The translations under genes and the position numbers were made by a program. This document shows positions 38,242 to 50,057 of a DNA stretch of 64,000 bases, piece by piece. The DNA lies in contig OX359191.1 in the NCBI GenBank assembly GCA_947172415.1, positions 8,479,130 to 8,543,129 of the forward strand, written 5' to 3'. How positions within the stretch are numbered: position 1 is the stretch's first letter; the number at the start of each line of letters is the position of its first letter. This DNA comes from Chondrosia reniformis (lineage: Eukaryota; Porifera; Demospongiae; Chondrillida; Chondrillidae). A model generated the notes under the pieces. It was not told where the DNA came from. It saw nothing but the letters and a program-made list of their open reading frames with translations, and made no database searches.

Positions 38242-40965
38242 TTAGCTCTGAAAACTATAGAGAAAAACAGTAATGGTTAAAATGACAGCTTAAAGGTGAC
38301 TTATGCATTGAAATGATACTATACAGATTTGGTGGTGTTTGGAAGAATATATTGTTACTGTACACTAACTCACAGCTTCAGTTGGTAGGACAGTGTCCTT
38401 TGGTGCAAGCTGTCCCACACCTGTGGCAGCGCCTGTCACCACCTCTGGTTCCATGTGTAATGGATTAGTTTTTGTGACACCCCCTATAGGAGCCAGACGG
38501 CCATTTTTCTCAGGAGAACTCTTATGTCCTTTCTTGCTCTTTCCATAGCCAGCTGGTCGCTGGGGCAACGTAGGTGTATCCTTTGGAACTGGACTGCCCT
38601 GATCATGCATGAGACTTGTGTGAATATTATTTCCTCGCTTGGCAAAGTTTCTCTGACTCTCGCCAATGTCTTCATAGATGGGAGATTGCTTGTGATGGGG
38701 TACAGTGTGCTTGTCATCTTTATCTGGAGATTTCCTCCACTCAAATGACTGTGATGCAGGTACATTGCTAGTGTCTCTCTTCCTAGGAACATCCATTGTT
38801 CTTGAGGGCGGCCGGGAGGTCTGGAAAGAGACAGTCTTGTCAGGTCTCTCAGCTCCTTCAACTTGGTCCGATACATTGCCAAGACCTATAGGGGGATTCA
38901 AAGACAAATATTTCTGACAAATTTAAAAATATAGAGAGTTGACAAGGCAAGTTCTATTTAGATTCCTAGTGGCTTGAAAATATAATATGCTATTTTGGTG
39001 GGCTATTACTGTATAGCTAATACATATATACTACGTATACTTGCTTCAGGATCTCCATTATGACAATTAATGGAGAAACAAGCCTTACAGAAAGTGGCAG
39101 AGCACTGGTGGTGATTCCCAGTAATTGCTTCTTTTGTGTACCTACCAAACTTCAACTGAAAAGAGAGAGCCATCTCCAAGTCTTGAGGTGTGAATCTGGT
39201 ATAGGGGCTTTTGGAGGGAAGGGCAAGATGAATCTCCCTTGCAACAAAGGCAACTAGTGAGAGATACTCAATCTCATGCACATGATCCCTCACTTCCAAA
39301 CCCATATTGAGTAACTGAAGTGGAAAAAAAATAAATTGATTCTCATTTTCTGATACACAAACATAGAAGTACGTATGTACACTGACCATGGCTTTTAAGC
39401 TGGCATTTCCTAGAAATGCTTTGATTTCCTGCTCTTTCATTTTATAAGAAAACACAGACTTGACCAGAGGTAACAGTACTGCTTTGTCAATCCAACCTGG
39501 ATATATTTTCACATAAGATTTAAGAATTAGTACCAAAGGCATTAAATTAACTTGATTGGGTATTTAACAAATATATTGCATGGCAAATTACTTACTAGTT
39601 CCATCCATCGAAAACTTATGGAACTCATCCAAAGCAAATCTTATTTCAGTTGGAGTTACCCCTACACAGGTGATTACATCATAAAGAGCACACACATGAA
39701 AGTCATGCACGTTTAATTACCTCTGAGGTTAGCAACAGGTAGCCTCTTCTTGATCTTTTTCAACTTTTTTCCTCTTTTGTCTAAAGGTATTGTTAGCTCC
39801 GTGTCTTGTACAGTTGGTACCTGTACATACGTAGGTATACAGTCCTTGGACAACTCAATGTCTTAAGAGTAAGCTAGTGCTAATCTCCTTTCTCCACTCA
39901 CTAACTTGACAACGCGAGTCTTTATGTTTGACTTACCATGAAGTGATCAATGAAACTATGCTGCATGTAGTTTAACTGGAGACAGAGATCACAGAATTCA
40001 GTTTCCCATATTTTGGTGAACTTGTGTGCTTTATGAGGCATGCCACACAGATTACACCTGCTCAAAGAAAGTGTAGAAAATGAAAAAGTGCTAATTTTAA
40101 ATGTTCTTATAAGGACTTTAATCACCAATTCAGTTATTTAAGATACGATGGCTATTTAAGATTATGAAACAATGACATACCTCTTTCTAGCTCCTCTTGG
40201 GCTAGCCATCAGCTGGGCCTCATCTTGTAGCAATTTCAGTGTCTCACTAGTGACGTAGCCATGCTTCATTGTTGATGCTACAGCTGAGTTTGTGCTCGGT
40301 TCCATAAAGCTATCCTCCAATCCAACTCGCTTCAAGCGATGCAGCTCAGTGAAGGTTAGCAAGTTCGCATTTCTTTTTTGTTGCTGAATTAATTCTGCAG
40401 CCTCCAAGTCCTTTTCAGTATTTTCCACTTCCTTGGCAGAAGGAGCTAAATAGTTGGCAGTAAATCCTGACTTCTGGCCCATCCCAAAGGGGACTCCAGT
40501 CATTGACTTAACATACCCCACCGTACCATACAGGGTAGAGCCGGTAGACACATTGGTTGCATTGCTGGCACTACCGACCATTCCACGCGATGGAAAATTA
40601 CTCACAGATCCGTATATTCTGGTTGAAGGATTCGGTCTGCCTTCCAGAACTGGTCTACCCTGGCTGTTAATTGTAAACCTCATGAGTGGTCCGAAATCTT
40701 GTCCATCGCAGTAAATTCTAGCAATATGCTTGCCAGCTTGCTGCGGATGGAAACTCAGTACTAAACAATCTTTACTCCGATAAACCAGACCTTTTACATT
40801 ATAATGCGATTCTCCGGACATGGAGTAAGGATCTTCGTAGGTTCCACGTATTTTTGCCACTAACGAGCAGTTTGTAATGTTCTGCAATACCTTGGGATTT
40901 TTAAGTCGCATTGGTATAGTAACCTCATCATATAGAGGTAGACTTGCTTGGGAGCCTCGGAGCAT
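38242..40965 (-). CDS. Unrecognised multidomain protein: filamin-like Ig fold, zinc-binding cysteines, EF-hand-like pair
   Basis: I do not recognise this gene. Minus-strand exons: 40181-40965 (ATG at 40965), 39937-40057, 39721-39820, 39596-39661, 39387-39496, 39041-39314, 38374-38913 and a tiny terminal exon at 38247 ending in TAA (38242-38244). Residues about 1-110 look like a filamin/Ig-type beta domain (VLSFHPQQAGKHIARIYCDG). Exon 2 has a C-x2-C ... C-x2-C pair (CNLCGMPHKAH ... FCDLCLQL), with H residues between. Exons 4-5 resemble EF hands (ALDEFHKFSMDGTSWIDKAVLL), but the calcium loop is weak. More cysteines follow (CSATFCKACFSINCH). The tail is Pro/Ser/Lys-rich and probably disordered. 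It is divergent from NIPSNAP with 63 bp between start codons. Confidence 0.72.
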
Positions 40966-41028
40966 TTTTCGTTTGCTATCGTATGGGCGTATCCTCCCCT
41001 ATGACATCATTTGGTAGGAGGGGATTAA
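40966..41028. promoter_or_regulatory. Very short divergent promoter region
   Basis: 63 bp between the ATG of the minus-strand unknown gene and the ATG of NIPSNAP. It contains CCTCCCCTATGACATCA, and TGACATCA is CRE/AP-1-like. 5' UTRs must be tiny or overlap the opposite gene. Confidence 0.5.
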
Positions 41029-42781
41029 ATGGCCTCCAAGACCGGTACAGCACTCTTTAATTTTCTTAAAGGTCCTTTAGGGTCCATCGTTCGCTCCCGA
41101 AGCAGTTCTGCTAAAGCACCATCAGTGTTCGAATGGAGGACGTGCAATGTTGTTCCGGGTAAGATGCAGGATTACTTGGATCTCTCCACAGAGAGTGTCC
41201 CCAGGAAGGCAGAGTTAGCAAAGTTGCACGGATTTTGGGTCAACGAGAACTGGAAAGATGAAGGAGGCGATAATTTTGTCGCCTCCTTGTGGGAATACGG
41301 TAGGTCACCACAGAGGTTCGTATTCCTGTAGTGATAGTATGTGGATACTGACATATATATGTGCCAAGGACTCACAAAAGATCAAGACAAAGACCCCCAT
41401 GGTCACTGATGAAGGGTAGAATTCCCAGAAACGGCTGCCTGGTCCAGTAGAGAAGCCTGAAAAAGGAGAAATTATAAACTCTTGTATCTAAAACTCTAAG
41501 TTTAGTTCCCTACTAGTCTTTTACTCTGAGTAGATGTAGCATGTTGAAGAAGAGTGTGCTAAATTATTCATGCGTATTCCCAGAGAGCTTTGCAAAGAGG
41601 AGTGAAGTTCAAGATGCACTGTTTAAAGACAAGAAGTGGACCAAAGACTATGTTGCTAAGGTTACACCTCTACTCCAATCTTCTGTGAGATAATGGATTT
41701 TCTTACCATACTCAGTGCAGAAGTGACAATGCCATATATTCTATTACTTCAGAATGCAGTGTTCATGTATCCACTCCAATTTTTGCCACTTAAATTGGAG
41801 CCTAATAATACTGGAGGTAAATTTTTGTACATAATTTCTTGATGGACTTAAACAGCAGTGTAAGTGAGTTATTAGTCTTGCCCTGTGCACTGCGGACAGA
41901 ACCAAACCTGACCCTGGTGAACCACAAACTCCCACCAATGAGAATCATCATGTGCACACAATGTAGCTTGGGAACACTGTACACAGACTTTAGCTTATTG
42001 GGATCGTTCAGATCACTTTGCAGTATTGTTTTGTACTAAGCCTTTTGATACCAGTTAACAGTACCAAACTGCATGTGGGGGAATTGAATGTTAGTAAAGC
42101 TTTGTGAATGCTAATATTCCGTGTTTTTAGGTATTTATGAGTTTCGTTGCTATCGCCTGAAGCCTGGTATGTTGGCCCAGTGGACACACAGGTTCTCACA
42201 AGGGATTGAGGATAGGTTAAAGTTCTCCTCTCCCTTAGGTATATGGTGTGCTGAGACTGGACCACTGAATACAAGTATGCACTTATTAATGCAGCTGGTA
42301 TATAGAAGAGTAGCTCATATGTATATAGTTATTTGACTTTGTTAGTAAATTGTTTCCCGCTATTCATTGATTCACTGACGTGATCTATACTATGTCCTGG
42401 TGTCACACAGCTCATTTCTTGTGCATATGTGTAGTGTACCATATTTGGCCTTATGAGTCACTTGATAAGAGAGCGGAAGTAAGGAAGCGAGCCTTAGAAG
42501 ATGAAGTGTGGAAGGAGACAAGTGAGTCAGCAGCCCTTTATTGGAGCTATACCATTCCCTTCTGAAAAGAATTGTATTTGGAAGGTGATGTATGGGACAT
42601 GGCTACTGAAGATTTGGGCTCTAGCTCAGTATACATACACTCATTGTCTCGTGTGGTGCAGAATGTAAAGGTGCTATCATATTTGGCTTATTTCTGCTTT
42701 CCAGTTCGAGATAGTGTGCTTTATTTGGAATATATGGAGTCCAAACTGTTAGTTGGAACTGATTTCTCTCCATTAAAGTGA
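41029..42781 (+). CDS. NIPSNAP: NIPSNAP-family protein
   Basis: NIPSNAP proteins are mitochondrial ferredoxin-like (dimeric alpha-beta barrel) proteins linked to mitophagy signalling (family knowledge). Exons: 41029-41299, 41584-41684, 41753-41816, 42131-42274, 42435-42521, 42662-42781. Two NIPSNAP repeats are visible. The first is VFEWRTCNVVPGKMQDYLDL with GFWVNE and SLWEYG; the second is IYEFRCYRLKPGMLAQWTHR, then VYHIWPYESLDKRAEVRKRA, and a C-terminal MESKLLVGTDFSPLK matching the family's terminal IPLKxSPLQ. The basic, Ser-rich N-terminus fits a mitochondrial targeting signal. Copy D of the dispersed element lies in intron 1. Confidence 0.88.
41384..41555 (+). repeat. Dispersed element, copy D
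   Basis: AGACAAAGACCCCCATGGTC, CACTGATGAAGGGTAGAATT, AACTCTTGTATCTAAAACTC, TTTAGTTCCCTACTAGTC and TAGATGTAGCATG; very close to copy B. Confidence 0.75.
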
Positions 42782-42914
42782 TACTGACTGTTATGGGACA
42801 CACTGTGTGCAGGAATACTGTTTTGTAGCTAGATAATTTATGATTAATTTCAATATTCCTCAATAAAACAAAATGAAAATTCAAATCTGTAATATACGTA
42901 TGTGGTTGATCAGG

Positions 42915-45680
42915 TTACTGAACCATTTCAAAGATTGCCTCTGAATCTCTACTTTTAGAACTTAACAATTCTCTTCTAATTTCAGGAGTTATCTAATATA
43001 CAAGAAATATGCATGGGTGTTACCAGTTGGTTTCCATAGAAACCATCACCATTCTATACACATACAATACATATTGCATTGCGTGCTGATATGGCTAACT
43101 ACAATAGGTACACTACCTACGTATATACAAAGCCTTCATTTAAATTTTGAATATCACAGCTCCACCCCTCTCTCCTCGGCCATAAAACCACACCCCCTTA
43201 CCTGATGGTGGGTTTGCCTCTTGGTCAAGTCTAGTAGGGTTTCCTTCTGCTCTGAGGACATGTCCTCTTTGTAGCGCTGTGTGAAAGTGAGGAAGGACTG
43301 GTGCCAAAGAACTGGTAGCTCTCTTGTCTCGTGCAAGAACCTGACAACACATTTATCACACACAAAGATTAAGCACAACCTTGTAACACACAGTTAATGA
43401 TAGACTTCAGTAACTAACATCAACAGCATTCTTCAAGAATCATATAATTTATTAAAATGTATTGTGTGATATATAAAACATATTGCGTATGCCTAGTATA
43501 TATATAAAACATGGCTCAGGAAGTGGTTACCTCAGGAAGTGATGGACAAGGGTATCGACCACTCTGTAAGGCAGAGCATACTTCTTATCAAGAAGGGTAC
43601 GTATGAACAGGCTGTTTGTACCAGAATAGTCCATTTCAGCTATCTTCAGCAGGGCAGCACTGGAGTGTAGCATTGGTATACTAACTTTAGCCAACACACT
43701 GCTGAGAATCAAGGCCTCTCGCAAGGTACAAGTTCCAGACTAAAATTATAAAATGGAAATGTGAATCAACCAACATCCCATTGTTGCAACTCCTTACCTC
43801 ACAAAGTGGAAGGATTATTCCTTTGAAGAAGGCAGCTGGTTTAAAAACTGCCTTTTTGACTGCCATGTACATGTGGTAGTTAAGTCTCCTGTACTCTGAG
43901 ATGTCGTCTCTTACTCTCGGTAGGAGGACCAGGTTGTAGAACCTCTGAGCCTTTTCAGAGTTCATGTTGGAAGCAAATATTCTGGTTGCCTGGTACATGG
44001 TGCCGGCCGTCCAGTTCTCTGGTTCGGTCAAGTTGAGGACCTACATGCAGCAACAGGGAAGTGGCTCAGCTAATTTGTACAATATGCAAAGCTGTGACCC
44101 ATTTCAAATGCAGTACACACAAAAGGTCATTGAGTGTACTGATGAGATGAGTCTCAGAAATACTGTGTTACTAGCATTTCCAGTTTACCTCTTCCCAGTT
44201 GGATAAGGATGGGATGACTTTGAAGGCTTTGGGTAACTTCCCTGAACGGTATTTAGTGAGTATTTTGCCAACACTAGGAAAATTGGAATAGCAATGAGAA
44301 ATACTTTCCCCATGGAAACACTCGTATTACATATAGCTAGAGTCTACAGTTTTGTTTAATGTGATATTCTACATAATTTGTACCTTTTGAAGACAGTGAC
44401 TACACGATCATCCATTTGAGGTTTTGAAGCAGCTCCACTTTCTACAGAAAATGTACAAATACACATACGTATATGTATGAGGAGGCAGATTATTCAAAAG
44501 AATGTGTTTGGTAATAATTGAAGGAGCAACACTACCTGTCATGACCGTTGATAACTCAGTCTTTTTGTCTCTGATTTTCTCTAAAATTACATCAGCCAAG
44601 GTCTGTCTGACTGGAGGGTTCTGATTCATGAATACACTTATAGCCTTTTCATCATCTTCATCCACCTCAATGGGTTCATCAAAATCTCCTTCACTTTCCT
44701 TCAAAAGACAGACATGACAGACATAACATGAAGGAAGAAAAGACTCCTGTATCTTCATCCAAAGCTCTCTTTAGGTTTAGTTCCCCTATAGGCTCTTTTA
44801 CAGAATAGGCAAAGCATGTAGGAAAATGGTATCTTAGATTTTTCATGTGTATATGATGATCAGTAAGCAATTTATGACTGCCAACTTGTCTTACTTAATT
44901 GTAACATTACAAAAGAACTACCTTTGGATGACTTGGTGATTCCTAATCACACAAACACACAGAGTGTCACAGATAACACATTTCTAAACAGAAATACTGC
45001 TCTGATGACAAAAGGGTTAAATAAATAAATCTGGGTGTGCTACATTTAGAGTATTGTTGAGACCGATACGGTCATTTAAACATGTCTGCTGCTATACAAA
45101 CCTTTTCACTGTCCTCATCACTTGATGCCAAAGGATTGTCTGTCTCCATACTCAGTATAGTCTGTGCACTCGACATGGAGCGTGTCCTTATATAAGGTAA
45201 ACATATACATACATCAAACATGCATATGCCAATTAAATTCAATAATAAAAGTAGCTTTTTCTAACTCCTTGAGAAAAGGAGCACTTTGAGCTATGAAGAT
45301 ACACGTGTAAGTCTCACTTTTTTCTCTCTCGCTTTCCTTCCTGAATATCATCTTGCTGCTCGCGTGCTTGCTCCAAAATCTTCAGAGACAGTTTTGAATC
45401 AATGTACTGCAAAAAAATTAAACAACAAAGATATGCAAACACTAAAATACATCCAAAATAACGACAAGTTGTGTTCAATCTTAATATTATGATCGAGTAA
45501 CCAGCAATATACATTCTCTAGATCTGTTCGACAAAATGATGTACACCTCACATCTTCCGGATCATCCTTTCGCTTCGCTGATCTTTGCTTTTCTCTCCTA
45601 GGTGATTTAAGGGTGTAGGGCTCTAGAATATCTTCAGCTAAAGGACGGTGATTCTGTTTCTTTTTCTTTATCTTCCCCAT
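42915..45680 (-). CDS. BYSL: Bystin (Enp1), 40S ribosome biogenesis factor
   Basis: Needed for 20S pre-rRNA processing and 40S export (family knowledge). Minus-strand exons: 45552-45680 (ATG), 45318-45406, 45102-45186, a probable 21-nt microexon 44922-44942, 44536-44698, 44384-44441, 44189-44273, 43798-44040, 43531-43739, 43202-43340, 42915-42992. The Lys-rich N-terminus ([18 protein letters not shown]) and acidic region precede the bystin domain: [107 protein letters not shown] and a terminal ITPEIRREL. It ends 133 bp from the NIPSNAP stop in a convergent pair. Confidence 0.96.
44730..44837 (+). repeat. Dispersed element, copy E (3' part)
   Basis: Shares AGACTCCTGTATCTTCATCC, AAAGCTCTC, TAGGTTTAGTTCCCCTATAG and GCATGTAGGAAAATGG with copies A and C. 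It lies in a Bystin intron, antisense to the gene. Confidence 0.7.
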
Positions 45681-46078
45681 ATGTAGTGGTCGGCCATTTA
45701 AAAATACCTTTTTGATAATTAAACCACAAGTCTAAACAGTGCGATAATGCGCACATCCTACAGCCGCTGTGGCCTTTTTGGGTCTTTTTGAGGCCTTGCA
45801 TGTATTCCGAATCCAAGCACATTTTCCTACTGAAAATATTGTCTATCTTTTTTGCCATGCTAGATTAGCTCAGTTTTTGAATTTTATTGTCTACAGTATG
45901 TACTAATTAGTGGCACAATGTACATATCAATACAATACGAGTAGATTAGAAATGTACAGAAATATATGCACGACTGACTGGAATAGAATGCAAGGAGTGC
46001 CTACAGTCATAATAAGGGTGATCGGATTGTACTGAGGATTACTTGGGAGAAAAGGTTAAATATCATATCCTGAGCTGG
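45681..46078. other. Bystin upstream region / CNOT6 3' side
   Basis: Both neighbours are on the minus strand. It should contain the Bystin promoter and the CNOT6 3' UTR. The minus-strand open frame across 45634-45858 has no support from splice signals or motifs. Confidence 0.45.
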
Positions 46079-49000
46079 TTAAGTTGAAGTCATTAGTTCC
46101 AACTGAGAGAGAAGTGGAAAGTGGTCCGAGGGGTAGTGAGGGTTGGGACACCCTAGTACCCTCCACTGCTGAAACCACTCCTTGTTCACTGGGCCCAATA
46201 GACCTTGAAGATGCAGGAATTCACTACTATAGAAGATGTAGTCAATTATTCCTTTGAAGTCGTAGGTGTAATTGGAGTATGATATTTGATCAGGCATATA
46301 AGCACTTTTGATGGAAAAGTGATGGACGAGCTCCTTCTTATCAGGACTGGTCGCTGCTATCTGTGAGATGAAGCCATCATATGAGAACTCCTGAAGATCT
46401 GGGTGGGAGACAGGTATTTGTGCGTTGGTTAGGTACTCCACCACACTGGAATCAGGGAGGGAATTGAAATCCCCACATAGGATTAGGGGAATCCCCGGCT
46501 TTGAACCCTTTCCGATACCTCTATCCTGCTGGATGGTGGACACTATCCTGTCCAGTTCGGACATCAACATGACCATTTGGATGAGCTTGACGTCGCGATA
46601 CTCTGGGTCCCAATGAATGTGTGCATTTGAGACTAGTATATGCTGTGGCTGTCCGTCGGAGTTTTCACTGATGGAGGGATCCTTGATCTGAAGAAGAGTT
46701 GATAGTCCAATGTTATCTCTCAGCATTACACGGTTAAGCATGTCAGAAGATCCGTGGGCGTTAGCCATGGCTAGCTGATTAAACTCCACTAAATATTGGT
46801 CCACAAACTGAAACCTACAAAGCATAGTACAAAACATAGTTCCAGTAACTCAAGAGAGCCAAATAAATGACAAGCTAACCAACAGAGAGAGTGGTTCAAT
46901 TATCACAGAATGTACAATGACAGAAACCTTTCCATTGATCCAGACTCACTTTGACTTGTGATAGAAGATTGCACATCCATCCACATACTTCCTCTCGTGC
47001 TCATCCATTGTACGCGCTCTAGACTTTGGCTGGAATATTCCATCATAGCCATGCTGACTCAGTTCAGGATGGAAAAAGTTGTAAAACTGTTCGGTTTCAA
47101 CTTCCTAAAACACAAAAAGAACATGCTACATACACGTATATAGACTTGTGAGAATTCTGTTTCTGTTGCATTGTCAGTTTCAGTGTCATGTGAGGTGAAC
47201 TGACTACATGAACAATCTAACATTTTCTTATTTTACATGCTACGTATGTCTACTTTAGAGAGTTAAGGTCTATAGGGAACTAAACCTTGCGAGAGCTTGG
47301 GAGTAGGTGTATGTAATATTACCTGTAAGGCAACTAAGTCGGCCATGTTCTCCACTATCTCCTTCAGAAGTTGTCCCTTCCGGTACTCCCATCCAAGTGC
47401 CCAGGAGGGGCAGTAGCCATAGACTTGTCGAGTGGCGTAGCGGTCTGACAGGATGTTGTAGCACATGATGGTGAAGCGAACTAGAGGATGTAGCAACTTG
47501 TAACACTTACTGATATATAGCAACTTGCAACACCTACTAATAGGCATATAGCTTGTACTGTAAAACCTACTAAGAAGCATATACCACATCACATGGGGTC
47601 ATCTATATTGCACTTGTGAATACAATATCTCATATTACTGTACTTATGGTTGAGTATTCAATATCGAATAACGTATAATGTACTTACGAACAAATTAACA
47701 CATATAATGTTGATATTACAACGTCCGGTTTTTAAAAACCAGAGCCAATAATTGTGAGACTAGAGTTTAAACATTTAAAATATACCCTATCTACGTAAGT
47801 GACATATTTTTACATTCAGAAGCAATAGATAAGATGTAGGAATAGATCACATGTCTGTCACATGTACCTCTGTGATGGTCCATAGTTTGAGGGTTCAGGT
47901 CTATCCATTCTCTATCAGGAGGTCGCGGATCCACTATAATACACATCAAACAATAATGTAATGCATATACTGTAAATCCCTTATTATTCCCGTGCTATTA
48001 AATTTAGCTACGTATATTAACAATTTGACATTTACCACTAAAATTAGAGTTCACTAAATATGGTACTACTACTATACTGTATTACTGTAATTAACTAACA
48101 AACCTTCCATGCATCTTCTAAGTCGCTAATATTAAATTCCGCTATGTAGGGGTAAAATCCAGTTTCGCTAACTTTTGGTTCCGCTTAAATAAAGGGATTT
48201 ACAGTATACACATAATAGTATGCTTCAATGACTTAGGAAGGACACCATTAACCATATAAACTATAGGAAAGGAGGATTATTTTTCATATGTATTGAATAT
48301 GTACATATTTTAGGCAGCCTTGCAGAAGGAAAGGAGTGAATACAATAGAATGTACGTACTTAATGCCTAAGTGCAAATCACACTCATGAATATGAACCGT
48401 TTTATAGGTTATACAATATATTATAAACAATATACATCAAATGTCGGTGTCTGTGTAACAAGACACTCCTGAATGCAGTGAACTTCATGCTAGTAAACAT
48501 TAGGAAAGCCAAGTGGGTTCACTTGGGAAGTCATAAAGAGGTTGTCAACAATGAAAGAAACACTACATGTTCTCTAAAATACAGAGCAAAAATCAGTGAC
48601 CATTAAATTCACTTACAAACTATTAAGAAATTATACACACAGAGTAATCAATATGAACAATATCTTATATAATGTGAACAATATCTTTTGAGGAATCAGC
48701 AAAAGGCCTCTCTCTCATAGCAAGGCTCACTGACAGTATGGTATCAAAGGCTGAATAAGGCACTCACTTTGGAGGTTGTCCAGTAACCAACTGACCAATC
48801 GGGTAGTCCCACTGTGTTCAGACGTCATAGACAACAGATCTGGGGAGAGGGGATTCCCCGATATCCCTAGCACTTGGAGATGAAAGAGCCTCCCTAGTTC
48901 ATAAGGCAACGCTCGCAGCATATTATCATTAAGCAGAAGTTCCCGTAATTGGACCATATCCCCAAGCTCCACTGGAAGGCTGCGTAACTTGTTACTTGAT

Positions 49001-49218
49001 ATGTCCAGGTGCACAAGGTTGTGCAGCCTTGAGATATCGGGAGGAAGCCTGGAGAGGTGGTTGCCACTGAGAAATAAAGCTGTTAAATGGGTAAACTGCC
49101 ACAATTTGGGGCTAATGTTACGGACTGGTCCACTGATCTCAAGCTCCTCCCACTTGTTTTCCTTTCCCCAAACTTGTGTACGCTTTGGTGGCTCGTAGGT
49201 CTTGTCTAATTTGGGCAT
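46079..49218 (-). CDS. CNOT6: CCR4-NOT deadenylase CNOT6/CNOT6L
   Basis: Catalytic poly(A) nuclease of the CCR4-NOT complex (family knowledge). Minus-strand exons: 48768-49218 (ATG), 47868-47933, 47323-47480, 46950-47104, 46079-46814. Exon 1 encodes leucine-rich repeats (LTALFLSGNHLSRLPPDI, LVHLDISSNKLRSLP, LRELLLNDNMLRALP) that bind CNOT7/8-type CAF1. The rest is the EEP nuclease: FTIMCYNILSDRYAT, catalytic Glu in VALQEVE, WDP, LCGDFNSLPDS and the final SDHFPLL. All metal-binding and catalytic motifs I looked for are present. A MITE lies in intron 1. Confidence 0.96.
47965..48209. mobile_element. About 245-bp MITE with inverted ends
   Basis: Left end TATACTGTAAATCCCTTATT at about 47966 is mirrored by AAATAAAGGGATTTACAGTA ending at about 48206. 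The interior has CGCTAA/TTAGC-rich segments of a kind often seen in invertebrate MITEs. Located in CNOT6 intron 1. Confidence 0.8.
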
Positions 49219-50057
49219 GTCGAACTGTACAAATGCCTTACTGAATCTCGATCACAGGAAATATAAATCTTTTTGTGTAACAGAGGTTTCATAGCCAATT
49301 TTGAAATGAATAGGTTGAAGGACGGGTGGTACTTGCAAAATTAACTAGCAAACTAATGCTTCACCCAAATAGTAGTTAGTTCGATCACCAATCAACAGAG
49401 ATTCACAATAGTGTTAATGCTACAAAGAGGAAACAATACGACAAGTGTGAAATATAAAGATTTAAATTTTAAATTTTAAATTCCATCCTATTGACGCAAC
49501 TTTCACTGGATCTAGCAAGTTGGGTCTCTTACTGACAAATTGAGGTTTTTATTATCTTCCTAGATAATCTATTAAAAGGCTATATCCTTTCAAAAGAAGC
49601 AGCCTTTCTAAATTCAACGTGCAAAGGTAACTTTCACAGCTCAATGAAGGGACGTGTTACGAAAGCTTTTTGTAAAGTAATAAATACAGTATTCTCACAG
49701 TTAAATTGCTAAAGTACAGAGTTCCTATAAAACATGATAATTAACTGTATAAAGTGTGGACAAAATCAATGGATAATAATCTTGTTTACTTACAGTTATC
49801 AAAGAGGCACCATTTTCTTAATTAGTGACGTTTTCAATATGGCGGCAGAGACGGCGACCTGAGATCAACGCCACCGTACACCAGCACTAGAAACGAAGCA
49901 TCACGGGGCACAACAGAGTAGCCCGGGACAGAGTAACGGAATTCAAGCCTACAATCCACCTCCTATAGTTTTGTGTACACTATCTTACACACGGTTGGAG
50001 GAGATTGCTAGTCTTTTCCTCTTTGCGTGATGGTATTCTGGTCGCTATCGGCACACA
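49219..50057. promoter_or_regulatory. Divergent upstream region, CNOT6 / CAMTA
   Basis: About 840 bp between start codons. A TTTCAATATGGCGGCAG stretch near 49830 carries ATGGCGGC, matching the YY1-type motif seen at promoters of housekeeping genes, so transcription may start near 49850 with a CNOT6 5' UTR intron. No coding sequence is seen. Confidence 0.4.

Noticed and set aside
45634-45858. Minus-strand frame upstream of Bystin as a separate small gene
   Set aside because: No family motif or splice context; it overlaps the Bystin start region in another frame.
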